The notes under the pieces: generated by a model
What the model was told of the DNA's origin: nothing
The model's database searches: none
The model's input: the letters and a program-made list of their open reading frames with translations, nothing else
Shown here: positions 31,238 through 38,833 of the stretch, one piece after another
How positions within the stretch are numbered: the stretch's first letter is position 1
Layout of the letters: each line of letters begins with the position of its first letter
Translations under genes and position numbers: made by a program
Assembly: GCA_003139695.1 (NCBI GenBank)
Contig: PLJM01000021.1
Location: 56,952 to 120,951, forward strand
Direction: 5' to 3'
DNA length: 64,000 nt
Origin: Candidatus Dormiibacterota bacterium
GTDB lineage: Bacteria > Chloroflexota > Dormibacteria > Dormibacterales > Dormibacteraceae

Positions 31238-31882
31238 TCAGGGCAGGAGGGTCCGGGTCAGCGTGTCGGCCAGCCATTCCCTGTAACGCTCCATCGTCCA
31301 GGCCCTGTCGACCCGGAGCAAACGGTGCATTTCGGGGCTCGTGAGGCTCCAGACGATGGTGGCAGCCTCCTCCTCGCTCATCTCCCCACGCAGCGGGCCG
31401 TTGGCTGCGACCCAGGATACGAACTTGAGCAGGTTCTGGAAGCGGTGCTGCTGGATGCCGGCTCGAATAGCGGCGATCTCTGAATCGACAACCGCCGCCC
31501 CTCTCATGATGTCGTCAACTGGGCGCGCTCTCTCGATGATCGAGGTGACGTCCTTGGCAAAGCCCTCGAGCTGGCGTCTCTGGTTGGGCTCGACGCGGAC
31601 GCTCTGCGGGCCGGACCGGTCCAGGAGATCGATCGACTCATCGTCGCCACCCACTCGCACATCCATCAGGGCTGAAAGCAAGCTGCGCTTGTGGCCAAAC
31701 CCCGCGTAGACGGTGTCCACGGCGACTCCAGCTTGGGAGGCAATCGCCTCGACGGTCGTCGATGCATAGCTGCGTTCTGCAAACAATGCCTGGGCGGCCT
31801 CCAGGATGGCGGCGCGAGTCTGCCGTGCCTGCTCCTTTCGCAGTGCCGAGTCGTAGCGCCGCTGGGGCTTGACCTTTCCCAT
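31238..31882 (-). CDS. TetR-family transcriptional regulator
   Basis: A 214-residue repressor. The N-terminal DNA-binding domain has RAAILEAAQALFAERSYAST, then the helix-turn-helix TTVEAIASQAGVAVDTVYAG FGHKRSLL pattern near residues 41-68. The C-terminal ligand/dimer domain is poorly conserved, as usual. It is divergent from the SnoaL-like gene at 31947 across a 64-bp gap that holds two direct 9-base repeats, so it probably controls that gene and itself. Confidence 0.85.
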   Translation of the reverse strand: MGKVKPQRRYDSALRKEQARQTRAAILEAAQALFAERSYASTTVEAIASQAGVAVDTVYAGFGHKRSLLSALMDVRVGGDDESIDLLDRSGPQSVRVEPNQRRQLEGFAKDVTSIIERARPVDDIMRGAAVVDSEIAAIRAGIQQHRFQNLLKFVSWVAANGPLRGEMSEEEAATIVWSLTSPEMHRLLRVDRAWTMERYREWLADTLTRTLLP

Positions 31883-31895
31883 GGGTTCATCCTAC

Positions 31896-31924
31896 TATTC
31901 ATAGAATCATCCGAGTATTCCTAG
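31896..31924. promoter_or_regulatory. Candidate TetR operator between divergent genes
   Basis: Two near-identical 9-mers, TATTCATAG (31896-31904) and TATTCCTAG (31916-31924), are spaced exactly 20 bp apart on the same face of the helix. The first also extends into the short palindrome ATTC-ATA-GAAT. Direct-repeat operators are less usual than palindromes for TetR proteins. Confidence 0.45.
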
Positions 31925-31946
31925 GGTGAATTAGAGGAGAGCCGAA

Positions 31947-32387
31947 ATGAGCGCTGTCACCAATGAGTCAATCTACCGCCGGGTCATCGAGGAAGGGTTC
32001 AACCAGGGAAAGATGGAGATTGCAGATGAGTTGGTCGCGCCTGGCGCGGTCGAACACCAGCGAGGTGCCGCCGGAGACGGGCCGGAAGGCCTCAAAAGGA
32101 TGATCAAGGTCCTGCGAGGCGCCTTTCCAGACTTCACCATCACCATCGACGAGGTGGTCAGCGTCGGCGACAAGGTCTGGGCCCGGCAGCGCGGGGGCGG
32201 CACCAACCTCGGGAGCTTCGCCGGCTATCCGGCCACTGGCAAAAGGGCCTTCACCGACGTGATCGACGTCGCCCGATTCGAGGACGGAAAGATGGTGGAG
32301 CATTGGGGCGTCCCCGACCAGCTGGGAATGATGATCCAGCTGGGCCACATCACCCTCCCCTCGCGGCCGTCGCCAGTAACCGCTTAG
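31947..32387 (+). CDS. SnoaL-like / NTF2-fold protein (ester-cyclase type)
   Basis: A 146-residue NTF2-like protein: VIEEGFNQGKMEIADELVAP at the start, FPDFTITIDEVVSVGDKVWA in the middle, and FEDGKMVEHWGVPDQLGMM at the end, the usual pattern of the SnoaL-like polyketide cyclase or ester-cyclase family. Members range from cyclases to proteins of unknown function, so no reaction is assigned. It has GAGGAG 8 bases before the ATG. It is divergent from a TetR gene that likely controls it. Confidence 0.8.
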   Translation: MSAVTNESIYRRVIEEGFNQGKMEIADELVAPGAVEHQRGAAGDGPEGLKRMIKVLRGAFPDFTITIDEVVSVGDKVWARQRGGGTNLGSFAGYPATGKRAFTDVIDVARFEDGKMVEHWGVPDQLGMMIQLGHITLPSRPSPVTA

Positions 32388-32445
32388 ACGAACGGATCCC
32401 AGGCATGCACAGCGGGGGTGAAGCCTGGGATCTTCGTCGCCCAAT

Positions 32446-33546
32446 ATGATTCGTTTTGTGCCTGGTTCAACCGTAGTCGTGCTTCACGGGGACCAGACCG
32501 GCGAGGAGCTGCTCCTCGAAGCCCTCCGCCTGCTGGCACCCGAAGTGCTCGGGTTCGAGGTCAAGCAAAAGGACTTCGACCTTTCGCTCGAGCACAGGCG
32601 GGAGACCCGCAACCAGGTGGTTCAGGACGCCGCAGAGGCCTTGAAAAAGACGGGCTTCGGCCTCAAAGCGGCAACGATCACGCCCGAAGCGGCGGGCGAC
32701 GTCGGCAGCCCGAACGCGATCCTTCGCAAGCAGGTAGACGGGCGGGTGATAGTGCGGACCGGCAGGCGGATCCCCGGCGTCAGGCCGCTGGCGGGAGTCC
32801 ACGCGCCGATCTCGGTGATCCGCATGGCCGTGGACGACGCCTATGGCGCCAAGGAATGGCGCGAAGGGCATGGGCTCGACGAGTGGGCCTTTCGCACCGA
32901 GAAGATCAACCGCCGCACCTGCCGGATAGTCGCGGACTACGCCTTCGCCCATGCCAAGCGGATCCAGGCCAAGGTCTTCGGCGGACCCAAGTTCACGGTC
33001 AGCCCGGTTTACGAAGGCATGTTCAAGGAGGAGCTGGACGCGGCGGCCACGCGCAACCCGGACGTCCGCTACGACCCGCAGCTGATCGATGCGACCTACG
33101 CGCTCCTGCTTGCGACGACGGGTGAGCCGCTGGTGATCCCAGCTCTGAACCGAGACGGCGACACCCTGTCCGATCTGGTGATGCAGATGTTCGGCACGAT
33201 CGCGGGGGCGGAGTCGGTGCTGCTGGCGTTTGACGACGACGGCGCGGTGAAGGTGGCCATGACGGAGGCTCCCCACGGCACGGCTCCCTCGCTGCAGGGC
33301 AAGAACGTCGCCAACCCCATGGCCATGATCCTGGCCGTCGCTGCCCTGCTCGGATACATGAAGGACGACAAGGCTCACCAGGCCTCGCGCGCGATCTACG
33401 AATCCGCGCTGGAGGCTGTCTCGGACGGAATCCGAACCGCTGACCTGGGTGGGCACGCGTCGACGACCGAGTTCAGCGACGAGGTGGTCCGCCGCGTGCG
33501 CACCAAGGTCGACGTGTGGAGCTCGCTCGCCGACGTCCAGAGATAA
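32446..33546 (+). CDS. Isocitrate/isopropylmalate dehydrogenase-family protein, divergent
   Basis: A 366-residue member of the metal-dependent decarboxylating dehydrogenase fold. Family signs are the N-terminal VVVLHGDQTGEELLLEALRL, a lysine region GGPKFTVSPVYEGMFKEE, the metal-site stretch GDTLSDLVMQMFG, and the C-terminal TEAPHGTAPSLQGKNVANP with its cofactor-site histidine. The usual substrate loop (RENTEG in isocitrate dehydrogenases) is replaced by RMAVDDAYGAKEW, so activity on isocitrate is doubtful. The start is uncertain: no good Shine-Dalgarno sequence precedes the ATG, and a GTG follows 12 bases on. The end overlaps the following hydrolase frame. Confidence 0.75.
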   Translation: MIRFVPGSTVVVLHGDQTGEELLLEALRLLAPEVLGFEVKQKDFDLSLEHRRETRNQVVQDAAEALKKTGFGLKAATITPEAAGDVGSPNAILRKQVDGRVIVRTGRRIPGVRPLAGVHAPISVIRMAVDDAYGAKEWREGHGLDEWAFRTEKINRRTCRIVADYAFAHAKRIQAKVFGGPKFTVSPVYEGMFKEELDAAATRNPDVRYDPQLIDATYALLLATTGEPLVIPALNRDGDTLSDLVMQMFGTIAGAESVLLAFDDDGAVKVAMTEAPHGTAPSLQGKNVANPMAMILAVAALLGYMKDDKAHQASRAIYESALEAVSDGIRTADLGGHASTTEFSDEVVRRVRTKVDVWSSLADVQR

Positions 33547-34180
33547 GCCGGCGGCGCTGCGCTACCTGGCGCTTGGCGATTCGTACACCATCGGCACCGG
33601 TGCGTCCAGCGAGGCCGGCAACTACCCATCAATCCTCGCGGCCCGCCTGTCGAAAGCGACGGGCGCCAGTGTAGGTCTGACCAACCCGGCGGTCAACGGC
33701 TTCACGGCGCAAGACCTCATCGACCATGAGCTTGGTTTCGTCACCCGCCTCACACCTCACCTGGTGACGATCCTTATCGGAGTGAACGACATCGTCCAGG
33801 GTCGCTCGGCCGAGCTCTACGTGAGATCTCTGGCCGCGATCTACGACGCTGTGGCTGCTCTCGACCTGGCGAGCGGCCGGGTGGTCGCCATCTCGATTCC
33901 CAACTGGTCGGTCGTGCCGGCAGCCGCCGGCTTCGGCGATCCCGGCCGGCTGCGCCGCCTCACTGACGACTTCAACGGCCTGGCACAGACGGAGGCGAAG
34001 AAGCGACAGCTCATCTGGGTCGACATCACCGAGATCAGCACTTCAAGCCAAGGCGCACCGGGCTGGATCTCATCCGATCAGCTGCACCCTGGCGACATCC
34101 AGTACGCGGCGTGGGCCGATGTGATCTGGAGAGCGGTTCGCGAACCCTGGACGGCCGCCGCGTCCCTGTCTAGACCTTGA
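33449..34180 (+). CDS. SGNH/GDSL-family hydrolase
   Basis: An esterase/lipase-type hydrolase with block I ALGDSYTIGTG (nucleophile serine), block III GVNDIVQG, and block V DQLHPGDIQYAAWAD, giving the Asp-His of the triad. The mature-looking protein begins near RYLALGD. The only standard start in frame is GTG at 33449, which would overlap the previous gene by 98 bp. No ATG, GTG or TTG lies closer, and CTG at 33557 is the nearest plausible codon. There is no signal peptide. It converges on the PIG-L gene with an 11-bp overlap. Confidence 0.75.
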   Translation: MGTRRRPSSATRWSAACAPRSTCGARSPTSRDKPAALRYLALGDSYTIGTGASSEAGNYPSILAARLSKATGASVGLTNPAVNGFTAQDLIDHELGFVTRLTPHLVTILIGVNDIVQGRSAELYVRSLAAIYDAVAALDLASGRVVAISIPNWSVVPAAAGFGDPGRLRRLTDDFNGLAQTEAKKRQLIWVDITEISTSSQGAPGWISSDQLHPGDIQYAAWADVIWRAVREPWTAAASLSRP

Positions 34181-34940
34181 TTCTCTTGAACGACTCCGCG
34201 TACGTGTAGCCCGCCTTCTTCCCCACGTCGCGGTGTCGCTTGCGCATGAACTTCTCGAAGTCCCATTCGGCTCCGGGCTTGGCGACCTGGCTCTTGTGCT
34301 TCTTTAACGATTGCATCTTGAGATCGAGGGTCGAGCTGATATCGACGAAGAAATCGCCCGATGTCCAGAAGGGAACCCACAGCTCCTTGACCACATGCGC
34401 TGGAAATCCCTCCTTGAGGAGGCTCCGGAAGGCGCGAGGGTTGCGCGAGTCTGGATAGACCGCGGCAAAGGTCGCTTCGCCCACGGCTATGTGATCAGGG
34501 TGGGAACCACCCATCGGCGCGTCGAGCAGGCGTCCCGGCAGATGCGTGATCACCAGATCGGGCTTGTACTTTCGGATCATGCGCACGATGTCGCGCCTCA
34601 GCTTGAGATCGTGAGTTAGATGCCCATCCTTGTAGCCGAGAAACTCGACCTTCTTGACGCCCAGCACGCGGGCCGCGGCGCGCTGCTCCTTCTGTCGAAT
34701 GGCCGTGAGCTCGGAGTCCTTCTGGTCTGGATCCTCTCCACCCTGCGATCCGTCGGTGACGATGACGTAAGTGACCTCGGCGCCGTCCTTGGCCAGCTTC
34801 GCGACCGACCCGCCGGCTGAAAACTCGGGGTCATCCGGATGCGCCGAAACGACCAGGACGCGGTCGAACTTCGGTGCCTTGGATTTTGGCTTGGCAGCCG
34901 TTTTGCGTCTCGTCTTCGTTGCAGTCTTCTTAGTTGCCAC
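34170..34940 (-). CDS. PIG-L/LmbE-family deacetylase
   Basis: A zinc-dependent N-acetylglucosaminyl deacetylase-family enzyme; relatives act on GlcNAc-inositol (mycothiol) or other glycosides. Zinc-site motifs are AHPDDPEF near residue 34 and SHPDH near residue 145; TDGSQGGEDP lies between. The first 24 residues are a lysine/alanine-rich tail (MATKKTATKTRRKTAAKPK), like those on S3 and L4 here. The 256-residue length otherwise fits the family. The substrate is unknown. Confidence 0.82.
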   Translation of the reverse strand: MATKKTATKTRRKTAAKPKSKAPKFDRVLVVSAHPDDPEFSAGGSVAKLAKDGAEVTYVIVTDGSQGGEDPDQKDSELTAIRQKEQRAAARVLGVKKVEFLGYKDGHLTHDLKLRRDIVRMIRKYKPDLVITHLPGRLLDAPMGGSHPDHIAVGEATFAAVYPDSRNPRAFRSLLKEGFPAHVVKELWVPFWTSGDFFVDISSTLDLKMQSLKKHKSQVAKPGAEWDFEKFMRKRHRDVGKKAGYTYAESFKRIKV

Positions 34941-34986
34941 GCCAATGAAGAGTACGGGATGACTGCAGCCAGACGTTCCGCCGCAC

Positions 34987-36843
34987 CTATCGCGCGGGCT
35001 TTCCCTTCGCCGGTGCTCCCAAAGATGACAGGGGGATCGCAGACGAGATCGGCTTCCACAGCGCTTCGATCTGCTCTGCCGTGAGGCGCGCGCGCGATGC
35101 GATCACCCGCCCGCCAAAGGCAGCGGTCTTGACGGCCGCCCAACCGGCGCTGCCGGAGAGGCGCATGGGAACGGTCACCACTGCCGCGAGCGCAGCCGCC
35201 TCTTCAGCGGGTCTCGCGCTGCCGTCCATCATGGCGCGCGACAGCACATTGGACATCTCGTCGGTCAGCTGCCACGGCTGCGCGAGAGCCTCGCACTGGG
35301 TGCCGCCCAGCCGCCCTAGGGCCGTCACGTAGCGCAGCACCATCGCGCCGCGAGCCCGCGCGCTGGTGGTTGGAATTGCAGACGCAAAAGGCGCATACGA
35401 AGCGGCGAACTTGATGGGGGTCAGGTGGTGCCGGCGGACGAGCGCCGCCACCGCATGCCACGTCGCCACCGCCTCGTCATCCGACCGCCGCCTCAGGAAA
35501 TCAAGTAGCGCGGTCCCCGCATTGACCAGCGGGGAAACGACATCCTGGTTGACCGATGGCACGGAGCCGGCCACCTGAGTCCAGTCCTCAACGCTCAGCG
35601 ATCCCAGCCTCCGGACGAAGTCGTCGGAATCGACCTCGTCGAGAGGTATAAGCGAGGCAAACGGCTCGTAGTGCTCGACCACCTGGTCGTGCTTCGTGCG
35701 AGCCTTGGTCTCTACCGCGAAGCTGGCTCGCTCGACCGCGGCGAATGCCCGACTGCGCGTGAAACTATCCAGGTCCTGCGTCCCCTCGATCGTCGCCAGC
35801 AGCGCGCGGACCACGCTGGCCGGCTCGGCGCTGCCCTCCCTCGTCACGCTGGCGACGAGCTGCCTGCGGTCGAGAACGCGGAGCCATTGAATCGGAGTCA
35901 GCTCCATGACCACCTTCAGGAACGCGGCCACCTCACCGCTGTTCGGGCCATAAGGGGCTGCGGCTTTGGGGCCTGGGAGCGGCGCCACCCTGGGCGGTTT
36001 GATGGCCTCGATGGCCTTGGTCACGGCGGCGCGAACGCCGGCCCCCGTGCCTTTGCGGCCACTGCTCTTATCGAGTGACTTGAACCGGATCACCGGCTCC
36101 AATGGCGCCCACAGGGCCGCAATCTCTTCGCTCGAGAGCACCGACCGCCGGCTCAACACCCTCCCGCCATGGACTGCGGTCCGGACCGCGGCCCACCCTG
36201 TGTCTCCACTCAGGACGGCCGGGATCGTTGCCAGCGCCGAGAGGGCGACAGCCTCCTCGATTTTCAGGTGCCTGCTCTTCGCCACCGCCTGGGTCAACGC
36301 ACGCGAGGCATCGTGGTCGAGCCGCCAGGGCTTCGCCAGGATTTCGCACTCAGCCATCGTCAGGCCCTCCACCGCGGTCAGAAATCGCCGGGTTGTCGGG
36401 TCGAGGGCGTCGGCGGCGGAGACCGGGATCAGCCCGGCAAACGGTGCGTAGTGGGCGGCGAACTTCAGAGCGGGCAGCTGATGGCGCAGCACGAGCGCCG
36501 ATGCCGCCTGCCAAGCAGCGACCACCTTCTCATCCGTTCGTTTCTCGAGGGCCTCGAAAAGTGCCTCCCCGGTTCGGGCCATTGGTTCTGACAGCCCGCT
36601 TTCGGTTGAGCGAATCGCCGCCTGGATGGCACGCCGCGCCTCGGAAGCCTTGCGTGACGGCTCCTTGGTCACGGAGGCTACGAGCCGCCTGGTGGCCAGA
36701 ACCTGCCTCCACTGCCAGGGAGTCAGGTGCGCGGCCGCCTCGATGAAAGCCTCGACTTCGGCGGTATTCGCACCGAAGCGCCTCGAGGCGTCGTCATTGG
36801 CCCTCTGAATCCGGCCCAAAAGCCCATGAGTCGACTGTGCCAT
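34987..36843 (-). CDS. Unrecognised 618-residue internally repeated helical protein
   Basis: I do not recognise the family. The protein is alanine-rich and probably all-helical, without signal peptide or membrane span. It is built of related blocks: EVEAFIEAAAHLTPWQWRQV (29-48) and EVAAFLKVVMELTPIQWLRV (304-323), each followed by LVASVT; HYAPFAGLIP (131), HYEPFASLIP (391) and SYAPFASAIP (481); and GWAAVRTAVHGGRV (216-229) and GWAAVKTAAFGGRV (567-580), each followed by a LxxExIxALWxP segment. So residues 26-258 and 301-610 are two diverged copies, the second with an extra middle block. It stands alone between the PIG-L gene and the VOC gene. Confidence 0.75.
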   Translation of the reverse strand: MAQSTHGLLGRIQRANDDASRRFGANTAEVEAFIEAAAHLTPWQWRQVLATRRLVASVTKEPSRKASEARRAIQAAIRSTESGLSEPMARTGEALFEALEKRTDEKVVAAWQAASALVLRHQLPALKFAAHYAPFAGLIPVSAADALDPTTRRFLTAVEGLTMAECEILAKPWRLDHDASRALTQAVAKSRHLKIEEAVALSALATIPAVLSGDTGWAAVRTAVHGGRVLSRRSVLSSEEIAALWAPLEPVIRFKSLDKSSGRKGTGAGVRAAVTKAIEAIKPPRVAPLPGPKAAAPYGPNSGEVAAFLKVVMELTPIQWLRVLDRRQLVASVTREGSAEPASVVRALLATIEGTQDLDSFTRSRAFAAVERASFAVETKARTKHDQVVEHYEPFASLIPLDEVDSDDFVRRLGSLSVEDWTQVAGSVPSVNQDVVSPLVNAGTALLDFLRRRSDDEAVATWHAVAALVRRHHLTPIKFAASYAPFASAIPTTSARARGAMVLRYVTALGRLGGTQCEALAQPWQLTDEMSNVLSRAMMDGSARPAEEAAALAAVVTVPMRLSGSAGWAAVKTAAFGGRVIASRARLTAEQIEALWKPISSAIPLSSLGAPAKGKPAR

Positions 36844-37037
36844 GCCCTCTCAACTGTATCCCGGCGAAGGTCCGGTTCAGGCCGTGTTAAGAGTCGCTTA
36901 CCACAGAGCCCGAGTTGGCCGTGACGGTCGAAATCACGTGTTTTCCACCTTTTCTAAGGTTCCGATCCCCCCCGGGCGGCCGGCTTCAGCGAGCGAACCG
37001 GCTCTAGAGAATAATCGGAGTCAAAAGGAGCCAATTC

Positions 37038-37394
37038 ATGATCTTTGGAGCCCACGTGATCGTGTACAGCAACGATGCGGCGGCGGATCGCACCTTCTTC
37101 CAGGAGGTGCTTGGATTTTCATCCGTGGACGCGGGGCACGGTTGGCTGATCTTCGCGCTGCCGCCGGCAGAACTGGCGGTTCATCCCGCCGACGAGGATG
37201 TCCGGAACGAGCTCTATTTCATGTGCACCGATTTGAAGGCCCAAATAGCGGCGCTCCAGGCAAAAGGCGTCAGTTGCTCGGACGTGGAAGAAGCACGTTG
37301 GGGATCGGTGACCAGGATCCGGCTGCCCGGTGGGGGCGAGATCGGACTGTACCAACCAAACCATCCCTCGCCTTTGGTCCCTCCGCCGCATTGA
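37038..37394 (+). CDS. VOC (glyoxalase/bleomycin-resistance fold) family protein
   Basis: A 118-residue single vicinal-oxygen-chelate domain: GAHVIVYSNDAAADRTFFQE at the start, FSSVDAGHGWLIFALPP, then the second half-repeat with LQAKGVSCSDVEEARWG and a final IRLPGGGEIGLYQP. The protein is small enough to act as a dimer. Substrate unknown. AAGGAG lies 8 bases before the ATG. The gap before it (36844-37037) has no gene or repeat I recognise. Confidence 0.82.
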   Translation: MIFGAHVIVYSNDAAADRTFFQEVLGFSSVDAGHGWLIFALPPAELAVHPADEDVRNELYFMCTDLKAQIAALQAKGVSCSDVEEARWGSVTRIRLPGGGEIGLYQPNHPSPLVPPPH

Positions 37395-37475
37395 CCTGAG
37401 ACCCGCGTTTGGGAAACGTCGGTTTGGCTGGAAGCGAGCCGGGCCCCGTCTAAACGCGCCGCGTTGGGCGGGACC

Positions 37476-38453
37476 TCAAACAGGCAAGCATGTGCCCACG
37501 CCCAACTGAAACGACAAGGTGAATGCCCTCGAAGTCGTGCGAACGTCGAGGCACACCTCACCCTCGATTATGACCCTGAACGGAACTAGGGTTGCGCCTG
37601 GTGGTTGCGGCCCAACGTCGCCATCCGGAAGCTGGACGACGGCATCAGCGGGCCGCACCCTCCACGACAGCAGCCGTACGTTCCCCATGAAAACAATCGC
37701 GAATTCATGTCCAGGATCAACGAGCAGAGAATCCGGAACCTGGGCTTCGCCGTCCACGAAATCCCGGAACTCAGTTGGCGCGTCGGCGACGACCACTCGA
37801 AAACCGACACCCACTATGTCTGTGGGCGGGTTCACCAACTGTGCGCCGAGCTGGGCCGCCCGGTATGCCCGCCGAGGTTGGACTGGCCGATTGCTCAGAA
37901 GCTCCCCTTGGGCACCCGTTGTGACAGCGCTCTGGACCAGTTCGAAAGCCGGTCCTCGAAGGGCCGATGGCAAGTCCGTAGGGCCCACTGACGCTTGATT
38001 CTCCTCGATGACCAGATCGCCTCGATGCAGCACTGTCACCTTGTTCCCAGTCGCGAACGGAAGACGTTCTCCAACGACCAGGTGAAAGGTGAACGGGGCC
38101 ATGCCTACGCCGTTCGCGGTCACGTCGAATACACCATCCTGGTAGGTCGGAAGGGCGAACGCATGCTTGCCAGGAAACTGCTTGTAAGGGTCGTCAATAG
38201 TCTTGACCGCCAGCGCCGGGGAGGTCATCAGGCGATCGCGGCGCCCATCGAGTAGAAAGGCCACGCCCTCGCCGTCTGAGATTCCGGTTTTACCTGATTC
38301 GGCCTCGGTCAGAATCAAGTCGTACCGGGCAGGGACGCCGCAGGAGACGCCCACTGCTGGACATTGCTCATCACCTTGATGACCACCTCCGGTCGAGCAA
38401 GCCACCGTAAGGAGCGACACAATTACCGAGGCCGACACCAGGGTGTTCCTCAC
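37476..38453 (-). CDS. Putative lipoprotein of unknown function
   Basis: A secreted, membrane-anchored protein with no family I recognise. From GTG at 38453 it has a short signal peptide (RNTLVSASVIVSLL) and lipobox LTVAC followed by STGGG. The remaining 300 residues look beta-rich, with several cysteines (CPAVGVSCGV, near the end EVCLDV and GTCLPV). An in-frame TTG at 38540 would add 29 residues before the signal peptide and is unlikely. Base composition is visibly less GC-rich than its neighbours, suggesting later acquisition. Confidence 0.6.
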   Translation of the reverse strand: MRNTLVSASVIVSLLTVACSTGGGHQGDEQCPAVGVSCGVPARYDLILTEAESGKTGISDGEGVAFLLDGRRDRLMTSPALAVKTIDDPYKQFPGKHAFALPTYQDGVFDVTANGVGMAPFTFHLVVGERLPFATGNKVTVLHRGDLVIEENQASVGPTDLPSALRGPAFELVQSAVTTGAQGELLSNRPVQPRRAYRAAQLGAQLVNPPTDIVGVGFRVVVADAPTEFRDFVDGEAQVPDSLLVDPGHEFAIVFMGNVRLLSWRVRPADAVVQLPDGDVGPQPPGATLVPFRVIIEGEVCLDVRTTSRAFTLSFQLGVGTCLPV

Positions 38454-38530
38454 GACTAACAAACGATTGTGAGGCTGTCCATGTATCGAATTAGCAACCC
38501 TGTTGCTGAACGTGCCTTCGCCAGCTTCCT

Positions 38531-38809
38531 TTAGAACCAAGACCGCTTGAAGACCGGGAGCACTGCCGATTGGACGTAGGTCTGCAGGTTCACGGCCGTG
38601 TCGACAAGGCTATCGCCAGCGTAAGGAGGTGGGTTCGTCTGGTATGGCGGGATCACTGTGTCAAATCGAAGTCGCAATTTCGCCCCTCGAGCCAGCGTGA
38701 TTATCGATTTGCACTCAGCCGGAATTCGGAAGACCACGGTTGCCGGATCTGTCGGGAGCGGAGCGAGGTCAGCTTCGGTAACCAAGTCCGCCTGTCTCTC
38801 AGCTTCCAC
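38531..38809 (-). CDS. Small hypothetical protein, possibly a gene remnant
   Basis: A 92-residue frame starting at GTG just after the pyk stop, with no clear Shine-Dalgarno sequence. The sequence (for example FRIPAECKSIITLARGAKL, PPYQTNPPPYAGDSLVDTAV) has a protein-like look but no recognised domain, signal or membrane segment. Like the lipoprotein next to it, it is less GC-rich than the surroundings. It may be the C-terminal remnant of a longer gene, or a chance frame. Confidence 0.35.
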   Translation of the reverse strand: MEAERQADLVTEADLAPLPTDPATVVFRIPAECKSIITLARGAKLRLRFDTVIPPYQTNPPPYAGDSLVDTAVNLQTYVQSAVLPVFKRSWF

Positions 38810-38833
38810 CTGGGGTTCCCGTTTACGTTTGGG

